The translations under genes were made by a program, and so were the position numbers. A DNA stretch of 64,000 bases from Paenibacillus rigui. GTDB lineage: Bacteria; Bacillota; Bacilli; Paenibacillales; NBRC-103111. Positions 1-10,087 of the stretch are shown piece by piece (the stretch's first letter is position 1; each line of letters starts with the position of its first letter). The DNA lies in NCBI RefSeq assembly GCF_002234615.1, contig NZ_NMQW01000008.1, positions 248,001-312,000 on the forward strand, written 5' to 3'. Below the pieces are notes generated by a model. That model searched no databases. It was not told where the DNA came from and saw nothing but the letters and a program-made list of their open reading frames with translations.

Positions 1-1184
1 AGCTGGCTGGCCACCAGATCGACGATGCGCTCGGCCATCTTGCGGTAGCCGGTCAGCTTGCCGCCGGCAATCGTGATGAGCCCGGACGGCGCAACAAAGA
101 TTTCGTCCTTGCGGGATAGCTCGGATGGCGACTTGCCATCCTCATGAATAAGCGGACGAAGGCCGGACCAGCTGGATTCCACATCCTTCGGGGTAAGCGC
201 CAGCTTAGGGAACATGAAGTTCGCCGCCCGCAGAATGTAGTCCCTATCCTCCACGGTCATGCGAGGATGCGTGATGTTGCCGGTGTAGTTCGTATCGGTT
301 GTACCGATATAGGTTTTGCCGTTGCGCGGAATCGCAAACACCATGCGGCCATCGGGCGTATCGAAGTAGATGGCCTGCTGCAGCGGGAACCGTTTGCCAT
401 CGACTACAAGATGGACGCCTTTGGTCAAGTGAAGCCGTTTCCCTTGCTTGGAGCCGTCAATTTCACGGATTGTATCAACCCAAGGGCCTGCAGCGTTGAC
501 GATCTTTTTGGCATGAATGCTCACACTTTCTCCGGTCAGCTGATCGGTAACCTTGACGCCGACGATCGTTCTTTTGTCGTCATACAGCAGGTCGTCCGCT
601 TTCGCATAATTGACCGCCTTCACGCCGCGGCGCACGGCTTCCTTCATCGTCTCAATCGTCAGCCTTGCGTCATCGGTCCGGTATTCGACGTAGTAGCCGC
701 CGCCCTTTAGTTTATCGGTACGCAGCAGCGGTTCCATTTTCAGCGTTTTTTCCCTGGATAGCATGATGCGCCGCTCTTTTTTGCGGACACCGGCCAGAAA
801 GTCGTAGACGAGCAGGCCGACGGAGGTCGCCAGCTTTCCGTACGTTCCGCCTTCGATAATCGGCAGCAGCATCCATACCGGTGTCGTGACATGGGGTGCA
901 TTCTCGTATACGATGGCCCGTTCCTTTCCCACCTCGGCAACAATCTTGAACTCCAGCTGCTTCAAATATCGCAGTCCGCCATGAATTAGCTTCGTCGAAC
1001 GGCTGGAGGTTCCCGCGCCAAAATCCTGCATTTCAATCAATCCGGTTTTCAAGCCGCGGGTTTGAGCATCCAATGCGATCCCCGCTCCCGTAATACCGCC
1101 TCCGATGACAAGCAAGTCCAAAGTTTGTCCAGCCATCTCCTGTAAGTAAGCGTGCCGCTGTTCTGCTGAAAAATTCGTTGTCAT
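1..1184 (-). CDS. glpD: Aerobic glycerol-3-phosphate dehydrogenase, 3' end outside window
   Basis: Flavoprotein that oxidises sn-glycerol-3-phosphate to dihydroxyacetone phosphate and passes electrons to the quinone pool at the membrane. About 394 codons are visible; the family is about 555 residues, so the C-terminal third lies beyond the left edge. The N-terminal FAD motif ([15 protein letters not shown], about residues 22-36) and the [17 protein letters not shown] block right after it are diagnostic. The start is ATG at 1184-1182, preceded by AAAAGGGTGG. It is divergent from glpK, and its own promoter and a long leader with terminator and antiterminator lie at 1277-1430, which fits GlpP-controlled antitermination. 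Confidence 0.97.
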   Translation of the reverse strand, partial: MTTNFSAEQRHAYLQEMAGQTLDLLVIGGGITGAGIALDAQTRGLKTGLIEMQDFGAGTSSRSTKLIHGGLRYLKQLEFKIVAEVGKERAIVYENAPHVTTPVWMLLPIIEGGTYGKLATSVGLLVYDFLAGVRKKERRIMLSREKTLKMEPLLRTDKLKGGGYYVEYRTDDARLTIETMKEAVRRGVKAVNYAKADDLLYDDKRTIVGVKVTDQLTGESVSIHAKKIVNAAGPWVDTIREIDGSKQGKRLHLTKGVHLVVDGKRFPLQQAIYFDTPDGRMVFAIPRNGKTYIGTTDTNYTGNITHPRMTVEDRDYILRAANFMFPKLALTPKDVESSWSGLRPLIHEDGKSPSELSRKDEIFVAPSGLITIAGGKLTGYRKMAERIVDLVASQ

Positions 1185-1276
1185 ACGAACCACCCTTTTC
1201 CTGTTTTGTGGGATAACCTGTATCAAAGTCTTTCCAAGAAGGGACCGCACTAGAGCGGTTGCGGCAAAAAAACACG

Positions 1277-1359
1277 CAAAAAAGACCGCTAACAACACCA
1301 TGCCATAGCGCTCCAAAACGCCTGCACAGCCTGTTACGGTCTACTCTTCTTCTCTGACC
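1277..1359 (-). promoter_or_regulatory. glpD leader: antiterminator hairpin overlapping intrinsic terminator
   Basis: Read on the minus strand, GGTC (1359-1356) pairs with GACC (1341-1338). The 14-nt loop contains GAG twice, separated by five bases. The GACC half also belongs to AGACCGTAAC (1342-1333), which pairs with GTTAGCGGTCT (1293-1283) around a structured loop and is followed by a T run. The two folds exclude each other, the classic antitermination arrangement. In Bacillus subtilis GlpP with glycerol-3-phosphate prevents termination in the glpD leader; the loop motif recurs in three more leaders in this window. Folding is by eye. Confidence 0.75.
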
Positions 1360-1401
1360 TGAGTATTAACTTGTAATGTTTCATGCTTGACAATTAACCG
1401 T

Positions 1402-1430
1402 ATCATAACATGGGATGGATGATTAATCAA
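1402..1430 (-). promoter_or_regulatory. glpD promoter (SigA-like)
   Basis: Minus-strand TTGATT (1430-1425) and TATGAT (1407-1402) with a 17-base spacer. The predicted transcript starts about 35 bases before the antiterminator hairpin. The promoter is back to back with that of glpK, with -35 boxes only 5 bp apart. Confidence 0.65.
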
Positions 1431-1435
1431 TACAG

Positions 1436-1484
1436 TTGACAGCAAAAAAGCTCCTGTGTTAGATTTCAACTTGAAAGCGGTTCA
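1436..1484 (+). promoter_or_regulatory. glpK promoter with downstream cre-like site
   Basis: TTGACA (1436-1441), 17-base spacer, TTAGAT (1459-1464). Immediately downstream lies TGAAAGCGGTTCA (1472-1484), which resembles a CcpA catabolite-response element but is one base shorter than the 14-bp consensus. Its position just after the start point suits repression by glucose. The roughly 47-base leader is too short for a terminator, so glpK itself does not appear to be controlled by antitermination here. Confidence 0.55.
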
Positions 1485-1517
1485 GGGCGGTCTAGTTTGA
1501 GAAGGGGGAATCCACCC

Positions 1518-3026
1518 ATGACAAAGAATCGATTTATTGTTGCAATAGATCAGGGAACAACAAGCTGTCGGGCGATTGTGTTCGACCATGAAGGAACGAT
1601 CGTGAGAACGGCACAAAAGGAGTTCACCCAATTTTTTCCTCAATCGGGCTGGGTGGAGCATGATGCGGATGAAATTTGGCAGACGCAGTGGGAGGTTCTG
1701 CAGCAGGCGGTTCATGATATTCCGGCTGGGCAGATTGCAGCCATAGGCATTACGAATCAAAGGGAAACAGCGGTCGTTTGGGATAAGCACACGGGGAAGC
1801 CGCTGCATCCTGCGATCGTATGGCAGTGCCGCCGGACAAGCGCCTTGTGCGAGGAGCTCAAGAGCCGGGGCTGGGGGGAGAAGATCCACGCGAAGACCGG
1901 TTTGCTGCTGGACGCTTACTTCTCCGGAACGAAGCTGAAGTGGATTCTGGATTCCGACCCGTCGATCCGGGAGAAGGCGGAACGGGGAGATGCGCTGTTC
2001 GGTACGATCGATAGCTGGCTGATCTGGAAGCTGACGGAGGGAAGACAGCATGTAACGGACGTATCCAATGCGTCCAGAACGATGATGCTCAACATCCATA
2101 CCGTCCAGTGGGATGAGGAAATTTTGCACGAGCTGAATATTCCAAAGGCTATGCTTCCGGAGGTGCGCTCCTCCAGTGAGGTGTATGGTCATACGACAAT
2201 GCTTGGCACAGAAGGCCATGCGGTACCTATTGCCGGAGCTGCGGGGGATCAGCAGGCCGCTTTGTTCGGGCAAGGCTGCTTTACCGAAGGGATGGCCAAG
2301 AACACATACGGAACCGGCTGCTTCGTACTGAAGCAAACCGGAGAGAAGCCTGTTTTCTCCGACAAAGGGCTGATTACGACCATTGCCTGGGGCTTGAACG
2401 GCAAGGTGTATTATGCCCTGGAGGGGAGCGTGTTCAACGCGGGAACCGTCATTCAATGGCTGCGTGACGGGCTTGGTATGATCCGGGATGCAGCCGAGAC
2501 CGAGGGTTTGGCTCAAACGGTAGAAGATACGGCAGGCGTCTATTTTGTGCCCGCGTTCACAGGGCTGGGCACGCCGTACTGGGAACCTGAAGCGCGGGGC
2601 ATGATTGCCGGATTGACGCGTGCGACGACGAAAGCACACATCGTCCGTGCCGCGCTCGAATCCATCGCCTATCAAAGCAATGACGTGCTGCAGGTCATGG
2701 AGCAGGAGTCAGGTCTTCATCTGAAGGAGCTTCGCGTAGACGGCGGGGCCGTCAAAAATAATTTCCTTATGCAGTTCCAGGCGGATCTGCTGGGGGTACA
2801 GGTGACACGTCCCAAGGTCATCGAGACGACAGCGCTGGGCGCGGCTTTTTTGGCGGGACTTGCCGTAGGCTTCTGGAACAATACGGGAGAGCTGGAGCAG
2901 CTCAAAGGGTACGGAGCTACATTTACGCCTAACCGGGACGATGCCTTCCGCGAAGAGAAGGCGGCAGGCTGGAAACGTGCGGTTGCTTACCAGATTACGC
3001 AAGGAGATACAGGTCCGCATGCTTAA
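1518..3026 (+). CDS. glpK: Glycerol kinase
   Basis: Cytosolic ATP-dependent kinase forming sn-glycerol-3-phosphate; 502 residues, normal for the FGGY family. Visible hallmarks are [18 protein letters not shown] at the N terminus, [10 protein letters not shown], the [11 protein letters not shown] block and [18 protein letters not shown] near the C terminus. The start chosen is ATG 1518 after GAAGGGGG; an upstream in-frame TTG would overlap that ribosome binding site. No glycerol facilitator gene (glpF) is adjacent, unlike the usual glpFK pair. The loop around residues 222-236 ([18 protein letters not shown]), where many Firmicute kinases carry the histidine phosphorylated by HPr, seems not to have His in the equivalent position. 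It overlaps the next gene by 8 bases. Confidence 0.97.
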   Translation: MTKNRFIVAIDQGTTSCRAIVFDHEGTIVRTAQKEFTQFFPQSGWVEHDADEIWQTQWEVLQQAVHDIPAGQIAAIGITNQRETAVVWDKHTGKPLHPAIVWQCRRTSALCEELKSRGWGEKIHAKTGLLLDAYFSGTKLKWILDSDPSIREKAERGDALFGTIDSWLIWKLTEGRQHVTDVSNASRTMMLNIHTVQWDEEILHELNIPKAMLPEVRSSSEVYGHTTMLGTEGHAVPIAGAAGDQQAALFGQGCFTEGMAKNTYGTGCFVLKQTGEKPVFSDKGLITTIAWGLNGKVYYALEGSVFNAGTVIQWLRDGLGMIRDAAETEGLAQTVEDTAGVYFVPAFTGLGTPYWEPEARGMIAGLTRATTKAHIVRAALESIAYQSNDVLQVMEQESGLHLKELRVDGGAVKNNFLMQFQADLLGVQVTRPKVIETTALGAAFLAGLAVGFWNNTGELEQLKGYGATFTPNRDDAFREEKAAGWKRAVAYQITQGDTGPHA

Positions 3027-3408
3027 GCTGAATAAGGTCCATCATGTAGCCATCATATGCTCGAACTATGAGGTATCCAAGCACTTTTATACGCAAAAGC
3101 TTGGATTGCCCATTCTTCACGAAATGTATCGTGAGGAACGCCAATCGTACAAGCTCGATCTCCTGGTGGGCGAGACGACACAAATCGAATTGTTCTCGTT
3201 CCCGGATCCGCCGCAGAGGGTTCAATATCCTGAAGCCCGGGGACTCCGCCATTTGGCTTTTGAAGTCGACGACGTTGTGAAGGCGGCGGAGGAGCTGGAG
3301 CGCGAGGAGATTGAGGTGGAGCCGGTACGGATTGACCCGGTGACGGGGAAGAAATATACGTTTTTCAAGGACCCGGACGGGCTGCCTTTGGAGCTGTACG
3401 AGGCGTAA
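3019..3408 (+). CDS. VOC-family protein, YaeR/GloA2-like
   Basis: A 129-residue vicinal-oxygen-chelate fold protein, closely resembling the YaeR/GloA2 group of glyoxalase-I-like proteins, whose substrate is not firmly known. Typical pieces are [19 protein letters not shown] at the start, [12 protein letters not shown] in the middle and [14 protein letters not shown] at the end; the His and Glu residues in these motifs are the usual metal ligands. ATG 3019 overlaps the glpK stop codon and is preceded by AAGGAGA, so the two are co-translated. Linkage to glpK could reflect removal of methylglyoxal formed from dihydroxyacetone phosphate, but that is inference. Confidence 0.85.
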   Translation: MLKLNKVHHVAIICSNYEVSKHFYTQKLGLPILHEMYREERQSYKLDLLVGETTQIELFSFPDPPQRVQYPEARGLRHLAFEVDDVVKAAEELEREEIEVEPVRIDPVTGKKYTFFKDPDGLPLELYEA

Positions 3409-3423
3409 CGGAAAACAAAGATA

Positions 3424-3463
3424 AAAAATCGACCAGACCCGTAAAGGGCTTGGTCGATTTTTA
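3424..3463. terminator. Bidirectional terminator between glpK operon and PHP gene
   Basis: ATCGACCA and CCC pair with GGG and TGGTCGAT around a short loop, with an A run before and a T run after. It sits between convergent genes, so it can serve both strands. Confidence 0.85.
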
Positions 3464-3523
3464 TTTTCGATGCGTGATGTGTGATGCGGGTATCACAGCG
3501 GTCTCTGCACAAGGCCGCAAGCT

Positions 3524-4330
3524 TTAAAGTGGAACGATTTGCCGTTCCTTCTGCTTGAAGTACACCCATTCCTTGAAGCCGATTTCCTTCAGCCTGGCAC
3601 GTACCAGCTCCCAATCGTCTCCGACACGCTCAGGCTTGTGGGCATCCGAGCCGAAGGTGACTCTTACGCCGAAGTGATGCGCACGCTCCAGCACCGCGTC
3701 GTGAGGGTACCAGCCGCCGCAATCCTTGGTTTTGCCCGAGGTGTTAATCTCGATGGCAATATCCTGCTCGGCGATGATCGCAAGCGTCCGGTCCACCGCT
3801 TCCGTCGGGATATCGGCGAAGGCCGGATAAAAGCCGCGCATCGCATCAATATGCCCGAGAATTTGGAAAATTCCGCTCCGGGCGGACTGCTGAATGAGAT
3901 CGTAATATAATTCCTTTTGCTCGATCTTCTGCTTGTCCGTCAAGCCGTTCCAACGCTTTTTGTTAAAAATGCTCACACCGCCCGATAAGTGCACGGAACC
4001 GATGATATAATCAAACGGGTATTGCTCATACATGGTTCTGTACAATGCCGCGTGCTCGGGGAAAAAGTCCGATTCCACACCTAGCAGCACATCGATTTTC
4101 CCGCTGTACTCCTGCTTCAGCTTGAGCACTTCCTCCACATACCGTGAAAATTCGCTTTTGGCCATAGCAATGCCCGGCTGCTCCCGATCCACGTCACTTG
4201 CGAAATAAGGAGAGTGATCCGAGATGCCGATAACCGTTAGCCCATGCCGGATCCCTGCTTCGATATAATCGCGAATGGTGCCCAGCGCGTGGCCGCACCG
4301 CTCATGATGTGTATGCAAATCGAATTTCAT
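3524..4330 (-). CDS. PHP-domain phosphatase, histidinol-phosphatase (HisJ/HisK) family
   Basis: 268-residue PHP-fold metal-dependent phosphoesterase. The N-terminal FDLHTHHERCGH supplies the first metal-binding HxH, GISDHSPY and GSVHLSGG continue the pattern, and GSDAHKPERVG holds the C-terminal Asp-His pair. Relatives dephosphorylate histidinol phosphate in histidine synthesis, but no his gene is nearby, so the substrate is uncertain. ATG 4330 has GGAGTG upstream; an alternative GTG at 4342 overlaps the LysR stop codon. It lies directly after the LysR gene and is probably in one transcript with it. Confidence 0.8.
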   Translation of the reverse strand: MKFDLHTHHERCGHALGTIRDYIEAGIRHGLTVIGISDHSPYFASDVDREQPGIAMAKSEFSRYVEEVLKLKQEYSGKIDVLLGVESDFFPEHAALYRTMYEQYPFDYIIGSVHLSGGVSIFNKKRWNGLTDKQKIEQKELYYDLIQQSARSGIFQILGHIDAMRGFYPAFADIPTEAVDRTLAIIAEQDIAIEINTSGKTKDCGGWYPHDAVLERAHHFGVRVTFGSDAHKPERVGDDWELVRARLKEIGFKEWVYFKQKERQIVPL

Positions 4331-4338
4331 TTGTCTTT

Positions 4339-5241
4339 TCACTCCGATCCTATAAAATGAATTTCCTGCATGCCCTTCAAATCCAGCAAAAACTGATGCA
4401 GCGCCGAGCTTAAATAGCGGCCCGACTTGTAAACAACACCGACAGGGTGGCTGAGCTCCAGCTCATTGACCTTGACCATTTGCAGTGTGCCGAGCCTCAG
4501 CTCGTTGGCGATCGACAGCTTGGATATGATAGCGGCACCCAAATTCAGCTCCACCATCCGCTTCACTTCCTCGCTGCTCGACAGCTCCATCACAATCTGC
4601 GGTGTAATATACAGCTGCTTGAATATTTGATCGACAAAACGCCGGCCAGCCGTTTCCGGCGATAGCATGATGAGAGGCGTATCGTGAAGCTTCTCGATCG
4701 GAACATGACGGTAGCGGCTGAGCGGATGCTCAGGCGAGACGACGAGCTCGAAGGTGTCATAGTAGAGTACAGAGCTCTCCAGTGCCGGATGCTTTTCGAA
4801 CAAATAGGTGATGCCGATATCAATCGCCCCGCTCTCAACGCTTTGCATAATTTGCGAAGAGGTCATGGAATGGATTGTCGTTTTGATTAACGGGAACTGG
4901 TTTTGGAAGTACGATAGCACCCGGGGCAAAATCTGAATCGCAATAGAGGTTGTCGTCCCCAGATGAATATGACCTTGCGGAGTCAAATTCAGATCGGCCA
5001 GCCGCTGCTTCAAGTCCTCGACGGTCTGCAGAATTAGCTCTGCATGCTCCAGAAAGACACGTCCGCTGTCCGTTAGGGTTACGGGCTGGTTACGGTCGAT
5101 AAGCACCGTTTTGAACTCGTCCTCCAAGCTTTTGATTTGTGCGGATACGGCAGGCTGTGTCAGATTCAGCACTTCGCCCGCTTTGCGGAAGCTCATTGTT
5201 TTGGAAATCGTAATTAGCGTTTCCAGTTGATTTAAATTCAT
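4339..5241 (-). CDS. LysR-family transcriptional regulator
   Basis: 300-residue LysR-type activator or repressor. Residues 1-60 form the winged helix-turn-helix (MNLNQLETLITISKTMSFRK, then AGEVLNLTQPAVSAQIKSLE), followed by a linker helix and a periplasmic-binding-like effector domain from about residue 90. It is divergent from the exporter gene at 5487 and upstream of the PHP phosphatase. LysR proteins usually control a divergent neighbour, so the exporter is one candidate target, though PadR at 7183 is a competitor for that role. The effector is not predictable. Confidence 0.9.
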   Translation of the reverse strand: MNLNQLETLITISKTMSFRKAGEVLNLTQPAVSAQIKSLEDEFKTVLIDRNQPVTLTDSGRVFLEHAELILQTVEDLKQRLADLNLTPQGHIHLGTTTSIAIQILPRVLSYFQNQFPLIKTTIHSMTSSQIMQSVESGAIDIGITYLFEKHPALESSVLYYDTFELVVSPEHPLSRYRHVPIEKLHDTPLIMLSPETAGRRFVDQIFKQLYITPQIVMELSSSEEVKRMVELNLGAAIISKLSIANELRLGTLQMVKVNELELSHPVGVVYKSGRYLSSALHQFLLDLKGMQEIHFIGSE

Positions 5242-5372
5242 GACCGGAGCCCTCCTCTCTCTATGATAAAAAGCAATATCGCGCTTAAGAAGGCACGTAA
5301 TAAAATAGATATAATTTATCGCTTTTTTAAATAATATAAATACAATTTCTCGAACTTATTCTCATTATATGA

Positions 5373-7052
<1,680 letters not shown>

Positions 7053-7182
7053 TTTCACGAGCAACGATGCAGGCCGAATCATGACGGAAAACTGGGGACT
7101 GCAGAGCCGGAGAGAGAAAGCCCGAGAGCCGTCCCGAAAGACGGCGAAGCCGCTAAGACAACACAAAGAAGGTGTCTACATC

Positions 7183-7767
7183 ATGTCTATGAAGCTGGTC
7201 ATCCTGGGATTATTGATGGAAGGCAATCGCCATCCTTATGAGATTCGCCAGACGATGAAGGACCGTGCCATGCATCATTACGTCAAAATGCAGGAAGGCT
7301 CGTTGTACTACGCCATTGATCAATTGAAGAAGGACGGCTACATCGCGCCTGTGGAGGTCGTCAAGGACAGCAGCCGTCCGGACCGGACAATCTATACGAT
7401 TACGGCAGCGGGCGAGGAGCTGTTCCAGGAGCTGCTGCTGCTTCAGTTCAGTGGGAAAAAACAGGTGTTCCACCCGATGAGCACAGCGCTTGTCTTTGCG
7501 AAATATGGCGATCAGAAGAAGATCGAGCTCATTTTGCAAAGAAAGCTGAAGGAGCAGCAGAAGAAGGTGAAGGAGCTTTGGGCGGTATATGAGGAGCATA
7601 TTCCGAAGGTTCCCCGAAGCGTATTGCACCTGATGATGTCCGGATACGAGCACGGGATGGCGGAGCTGCGCTGGCTGGAGAGGCTCATTCAGGATGCGCG
7701 CGAGGAACGTCTCGGACAATTTGGCGAGGCCTTGGATCTGCAAGCTTATCATCACCATGTAGAGTAA
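7183..7767 (+). CDS. PadR-family transcriptional regulator
   Basis: 194 residues. The N-terminal winged helix matches PadR: MKLVILGLLMEGNRHPYEIR, then EGSLYYAIDQLKKDGYI and a wing with RTIYTITAAGEEL. The rest is a helical dimerisation domain rich in Gln, Lys and Glu (subfamily s2 style, about residues 90-180). ATG 7183 has AAAGAAGGTG upstream; an in-frame ATG at 7081 would add 34 low-complexity, Arg-rich residues absent from the family. It most likely represses the exporter gene upstream and itself in response to a toxic aromatic or drug. Confidence 0.9.
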   Translation: MSMKLVILGLLMEGNRHPYEIRQTMKDRAMHHYVKMQEGSLYYAIDQLKKDGYIAPVEVVKDSSRPDRTIYTITAAGEELFQELLLLQFSGKKQVFHPMSTALVFAKYGDQKKIELILQRKLKEQQKKVKELWAVYEEHIPKVPRSVLHLMMSGYEHGMAELRWLERLIQDAREERLGQFGEALDLQAYHHHVE

Positions 7768-7770
7768 ACG

Positions 7771-7990
7771 AAAAAACTGCCTATCCCATTAAGGAAGCCA
7801 CTGAAGTATTCGCGGAGTGGACGGAATATCGTTCTGTAGAAGCGTAAGCGTTCGCCTTTGTCCCGGGATTTTGACCGCTATAAGCGGGTTGAAATTGAAA
7901 AAATCCGGGGACAACAGCGATCGGAAGAACGATCCGTACATGCAGCCGTAAATTTTTCAGTGGCTTCCCCGTTAAAGGGGGGCAGTTTTT
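7771..7990. repeat. Long intergenic palindrome, copy A
   Basis: A nearly full-length inverted repeat of about 220 bp. AAAAAACTGCC at the left pairs with GGCAGTTTTTT at the right, then AAGCCACTGAA with TTCAGTGGCTT, ATCGTTCT with AGAACGAT, and TTTGTCCCGGGATTTT with AAAATCCGGGGACAA, around a centre near GACCGCTATAAGCGGG. It lies between convergent padR and HAD genes and its T run on each strand would make it a strong bidirectional terminator. A close relative is at 33343-33514 and a diverged one at 23588-23755. Confidence 0.85.
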
Positions 7991-8059
7991 TTTGAGCATA
8001 ATTGAAGGCGGTCGCTCATCTTGAAAGGCTTTGATAAAGGTTTCTCAAGAAAGCTCGTT

Positions 8060-8848
8060 TTACAGAATGGCTTGGATATGCCCGGATAGCTGCTGCAGGT
8101 TATCGCACACCAGCTCAGGCTTCACCCCGGTACGCTCCACATGCTCCTGCACGGTTTCGCGCGTCAAAAGGCCTGTCAGGACTAGGGCCGTGTGGCACTC
8201 TGCGGCAATACCGCCTTGAATATCCGTCAGCAGGTTGTCCCCGACGACCCAGATGTGCTCCTTCGGCAAGCCCAGCCTGCGGATGGCATAGTTCATGATG
8301 ATCGGGGACGGCTTGCCGATCACGACAGGCTTCGTTTCGCTCGCCCGTTCGATCGAGGCGGAGATGGAGCCGGCTCCCGGCTGCAGCTCGTTGTTCCACG
8401 GAAGCAGATGATCCGGGTTCGTCAGCACGTAGGCAGCTCCTGCGCGAATGCGGCGCACCGCTTCCGCAAGCTTCACGTAGCTGAAGCTCCGGTCAATCCC
8501 CTGCACGACGAAGTCGGCCGGGGCTTCATCGGCCGTTGTGAAGCCGCCCTCCTGCATGGCGAGCTGGAGCCCCGTTTCCCCAATGATATAGGCATTCGCT
8601 CCGGGCCGCTGTTCTTGCATATACAATGCCGCCGCTTGCGCGGAGGTCAGCACCTCTTTCGCAGCTGCGTCAATCCCCACTTTGGCGAGATGTGCCGCTA
8701 CCTGCTCCGGCGTTCGCGATGAATTGTTCGTCACATAAAGGTAAGGATAGCCGTGCTCCTTCAGCCAACGTATAAATTCGGCAGCCCCTGCAATGGGCTG
8801 ATCCCCATGGTACAATGTACCGTCTAAATCCAATAAAAACCCGGGCAT
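8060..8848 (-). CDS. HAD-superfamily phosphatase, NagD/AraL-like
   Basis: 262-residue haloacid-dehalogenase hydrolase of the NagD (class IIA) type, dephosphorylating small sugar or polyol phosphates in the cytosol. Motif I is FLLDLDGTLYHGD, motif II is YVTNNSSRT, motif III is the Lys in VIGKPSP, and motif IV is VVGDNLLTDIQGG; the C2 cap lies between II and III. ATG 8848 follows AAAGGAGG at proper spacing. It is a paralogue of the gene at 14992 (same fold, modest identity). It appears monocistronic, sharing palindrome copy A as a terminator with padR. Confidence 0.88.
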   Translation of the reverse strand: MPGFLLDLDGTLYHGDQPIAGAAEFIRWLKEHGYPYLYVTNNSSRTPEQVAAHLAKVGIDAAAKEVLTSAQAAALYMQEQRPGANAYIIGETGLQLAMQEGGFTTADEAPADFVVQGIDRSFSYVKLAEAVRRIRAGAAYVLTNPDHLLPWNNELQPGAGSISASIERASETKPVVIGKPSPIIMNYAIRRLGLPKEHIWVVGDNLLTDIQGGIAAECHTALVLTGLLTRETVQEHVERTGVKPELVCDNLQQLSGHIQAIL

Positions 8849-9041
8849 GGCGCGGGCCTCCTTTTTATTCAAATAAAAGACATTGTACCAGAGGAGGACG
8901 GATTTACGCCAGATAAACGAGGGCTGGAGCCTCCTATTTGCGCAAAAATTGAAATCATAGCGGCATTCCTCTATAATAAAAAAATGACAAGCTCCCGGAA
9001 AACGTACGGTTTCTACGGAGAAGGGCTTTGTCTAATCAATT

Positions 9042-9190
9042 ACACTACACTCTGTAGTGTGACGTCAACACCCGAGGAAGCGCGATAGAGCTTAATAAAA
9101 AAAGTGGACTTAAAAGGGGGGGAGACTTAGAACATGGCTGCCGTGTGAGGATGACGGGAACTTATACTCATTTAAACTACATAGCGTAGT
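9042..9190. promoter_or_regulatory. Two inverted-repeat operators upstream of yceI-like gene
   Basis: ACACTACACTCTGTAGTGT (9042-9060) is a perfect 8-3-8 inverted repeat. ACTACATAGCGTAGT (9176-9190) repeats the half-site and ends 24 bases before the yceI-like start. Two copies of the same half-site in front of one gene suggest cooperative binding by a dimeric repressor. The TACA/TGTA core is reminiscent of BlaI/CopY- or MarR-type sites, but I cannot name the regulator, and no regulator gene adjoins. The 8849-9214 gap holds no convincing larger gene. Confidence 0.55.
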
Positions 9191-9214
9191 GTGAAATCGA
9201 AAGGGGACAAACGG

Positions 9215-9898
9215 ATGAAACCGAGAACAGTGTTCATTGCAGCAGGAATTGGAATTTTGGTATTGGCAGGCGGCGGTTATGGCGCCTATGATTATTTTGC
9301 GGGAAATCATGTGGAGGTCAAGGATGTCATCGCCAAGGAGGCCGTCGCTGCACCAAGCGGCAATCAACCGGTGGAGGCCAAGCAGGTAGCCGGAACATGG
9401 GTCATTCAGCCGGAATCCAAAGTGTACTTTTCCGTCACGACGTCGAAGGAAACGGTCAATATTGAAGGCGGAGCGGTGCAGGGCAATTGGATCATTGATT
9501 TGGCGAATCCTTCGGCGATGAAGGCAGAAGCTACCGTCGACATGAACAGCCTGAATTCCGGTAACCCGCAAAGAGACGGGCATATTAAAGGCGCCGATTA
9601 TTTGAATACGGCAGGGGTTCCGGTATCCAGCTTTAAGGTGAAATCGTTCGATAACCTGCCGAAGGAATGGAAGGAAGGCACGAAGTTTCCTTTTACGATG
9701 AATGGAACGTTGACGGTCAGAGGGATTTCCAAGGACGTAACGTTCCAAGTGGAAGGACAATACAGTCAAAATACGATTTCACTGGAGGGAAGCACGGTTG
9801 TGACCTTCGATCAGTTCGGCATGAAAAATCCGCATACCGTCACGCTCGATACACAGAACGATGTCAAGGTGCAGCTCCGGTTAGTATTGAAAAAGTAA
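9215..9898 (+). CDS. Membrane-anchored YceI-family lipocalin-like protein
   Basis: 227 residues: a membrane anchor at about 6-27 (TVFIAAGIGILVLAGGGYGA), a linker, then a YceI domain from about residue 60 to the end. Family features are GTWVIQPESKVYFSVTTSKE, the DGHIKGADYLNT turn, FPFTMNGTLTVRGISKDVTF and the ending FDQFGMKNPHTVTLDTQNDV. YceI domains form a beta-barrel that binds polyisoprenoids or similar amphiphiles and are often stress induced. The start is ATG 9215 behind GAAAGGGG. The two operators upstream imply tight control. Confidence 0.88.
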   Translation: MKPRTVFIAAGIGILVLAGGGYGAYDYFAGNHVEVKDVIAKEAVAAPSGNQPVEAKQVAGTWVIQPESKVYFSVTTSKETVNIEGGAVQGNWIIDLANPSAMKAEATVDMNSLNSGNPQRDGHIKGADYLNTAGVPVSSFKVKSFDNLPKEWKEGTKFPFTMNGTLTVRGISKDVTFQVEGQYSQNTISLEGSTVVTFDQFGMKNPHTVTLDTQNDVKVQLRLVLKK

Positions 9899-9946
9899 GC
9901 TTGCTTTTTATATTCCGCAATTCCGCAATTCCGCAATGCAGCAGCA

Positions 9947-9988
9947 AGAAGGCGCCCGGGACAAGCCCGGAGGAATGCCTTCTTTTTT
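9947..9988 (+). terminator. Terminator after yceI-like gene
   Basis: AGAAGGC pairs with GCCTTCT and CGGG with CCCG, followed by TTTTTT. Just before it, 9913-9936 carries three tandem copies of the 8-mer TTCCGCAA. Confidence 0.85.
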
Positions 9989-10087
9989 GTGTTATTTGCT
10001 CGAGGGAAAGCAGGGAAATGGTAACCATTACCGAACATAGTGGGATGGATACACTACTATGGCATGGGTGGAAGGGGCCGAACCAGA

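Noticed and set aside
1482-2675. A 397-codon open frame on the minus strand opposite glpK
   Set aside because: It is antisense to a fully conserved glpK; the product is rich in Arg, His, Pro and Leu with no domain and no ribosome binding site.
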